Part shown: in pieces, positions 5,670-5,969 of the stretch
How the letters are laid out: each line of letters begins with the position of its first letter
How positions within the stretch are numbered: the first letter of the stretch is position 1
Source: Acidobacteriaceae bacterium
GTDB taxonomy: Bacteria > Acidobacteriota > Terriglobia > Terriglobales > Acidobacteriaceae
DNA: 5,969 nt
Direction: 5' to 3'
Assembly (NCBI GenBank): GCA_003164255.1
Contig: PLST01000389.1
Span: forward strand, 1-5,969
The notes under the pieces: model-generated
Databases searched by the model: none
Told to the model about the DNA's origin: nothing
What the model saw: only the letters and a program-made list of their open reading frames with translations
Made by a program: the position numbers and the translations under genes

Positions 5670-5969
5670 TGAAATTCGCAAGTATTCCCGCGTTGCTGCT
5701 TTGCCCGCTGGTTCTGGCCTTTGGCGCCCCGCTTGTGCGCGGTCAGCGAGCAATCGCCGTACCCCCTCTGCACACCGATGGCCGCCATATCGTTGATTCC
5801 ACAGGACATGTTGTGCGTCTCACGTCTGTCAACTGGTACGGATTCGACGAGAAGGAATTCGTGGTGGGCGGGCTCGACCACGCTCCGCTGGAAGCCATCG
5901 TCACGCAGATCCGGCAGATAGGCGTGAATTCAGTACGGCTGCCCTGGGCCAATGAAACGCTGGAGCATG
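5669..5969 (+). CDS. Secreted GH5 (cellulase-like) glycoside hydrolase, 3' partial
   Basis: The first 100 residues are present before the window ends. Residues 1 to about 25 form a signal peptide (MKFASIPALLLCPLVLAF). The mature start has the typical entry into a GH5 TIM barrel: HTDGRHIVDSTGHVVRL (35-51), the VNWYGF strand (54-59), a GL segment (68-69), then a helix and GVNSVRLPW (85-93). Arg90 in this strand corresponds to the conserved GH5 arginine, and NE at 95-96 follows. Clan members hydrolyse beta-1,4-glucans, mannans or related polymers. The two catalytic glutamates lie beyond the window, so activity, full length and any carbohydrate-binding module cannot be judged. The strong upstream terminator and its own -10-like box make it an independent unit. 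ATG 5669 is chosen because it opens the complete signal peptide. Confidence 0.88.
   Translation, partial: MKFASIPALLLCPLVLAFGAPLVRGQRAIAVPPLHTDGRHIVDSTGHVVRLTSVNWYGFDEKEFVVGGLDHAPLEAIVTQIRQIGVNSVRLPWANETLEH

Noticed and set aside
1..5969. tRNA, rRNA, CRISPR array, insertion sequence or phage/defence genes
   Set aside because: No cloverleaf-like segment, regular spaced repeats, transposase motifs or paired terminal repeats were seen on either strand.

Overview
The window is GC-rich DNA in which every gene I can support reads rightwards on the + strand. The gene content (secreted GH130, tannase/feruloyl esterase, exported nucleoside hydrolase, small lipoprotein, GH5) and the style of the sequence suggest a soil-type heterotrophic bacterium. 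Acidobacteriota is my best guess. That is inference from gene mix and intergenic style; no marker gene is present to prove it.

Layout: (1) 1-147, the 3' end of an unidentified gene whose stop overlaps the next start. (2) 137-1279, a GH130-type mannan-active glycosidase with a signal peptide. (3) 1280-1722, a long non-coding stretch holding a run of hairpins that ends in a terminator-like hairpin plus five T. (4) 1723-3261, a TTG-started tannase/feruloyl esterase with an intact CS-D-HC catalytic arrangement. (5) 3262-3638, a second long non-coding stretch with two strong hairpins and a heptamer tandem repeat. (6) 3648-4643, an exported nucleoside hydrolase whose promoter-like -10 box suggests a leaderless mRNA. 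(7) 4644-4874, a spacer with a good sigma70-type promoter. (8) 4875-5453, a lipoprotein of unknown family followed by a textbook intrinsic terminator (5478-5519). (9) 5669-5969, the beginning of a secreted GH5 (cellulase-like) enzyme, cut by the window edge, again with a -10-like box exactly 7 nt before its ATG.

Functionally, all five recognisable products carry export signals. Four are hydrolases acting on plant- or microbe-derived material: mannosides, aromatic esters of tannins or hemicellulose, nucleosides, and a beta-glycan. The window reads as a scavenging region made of separately transcribed units, not as one operon: long gaps, individual promoters and terminators separate most genes. 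Only the first partial gene and the GH130 gene are tightly coupled.

I found no tRNA, rRNA, CRISPR array, insertion sequence or defence system. The less ordinary points are the hairpin-dense gaps on both sides of the tannase gene, the matched pair of candidate leaderless starts, the replaced active-site histidine in the nucleoside hydrolase, and the unrecognised lipoprotein.
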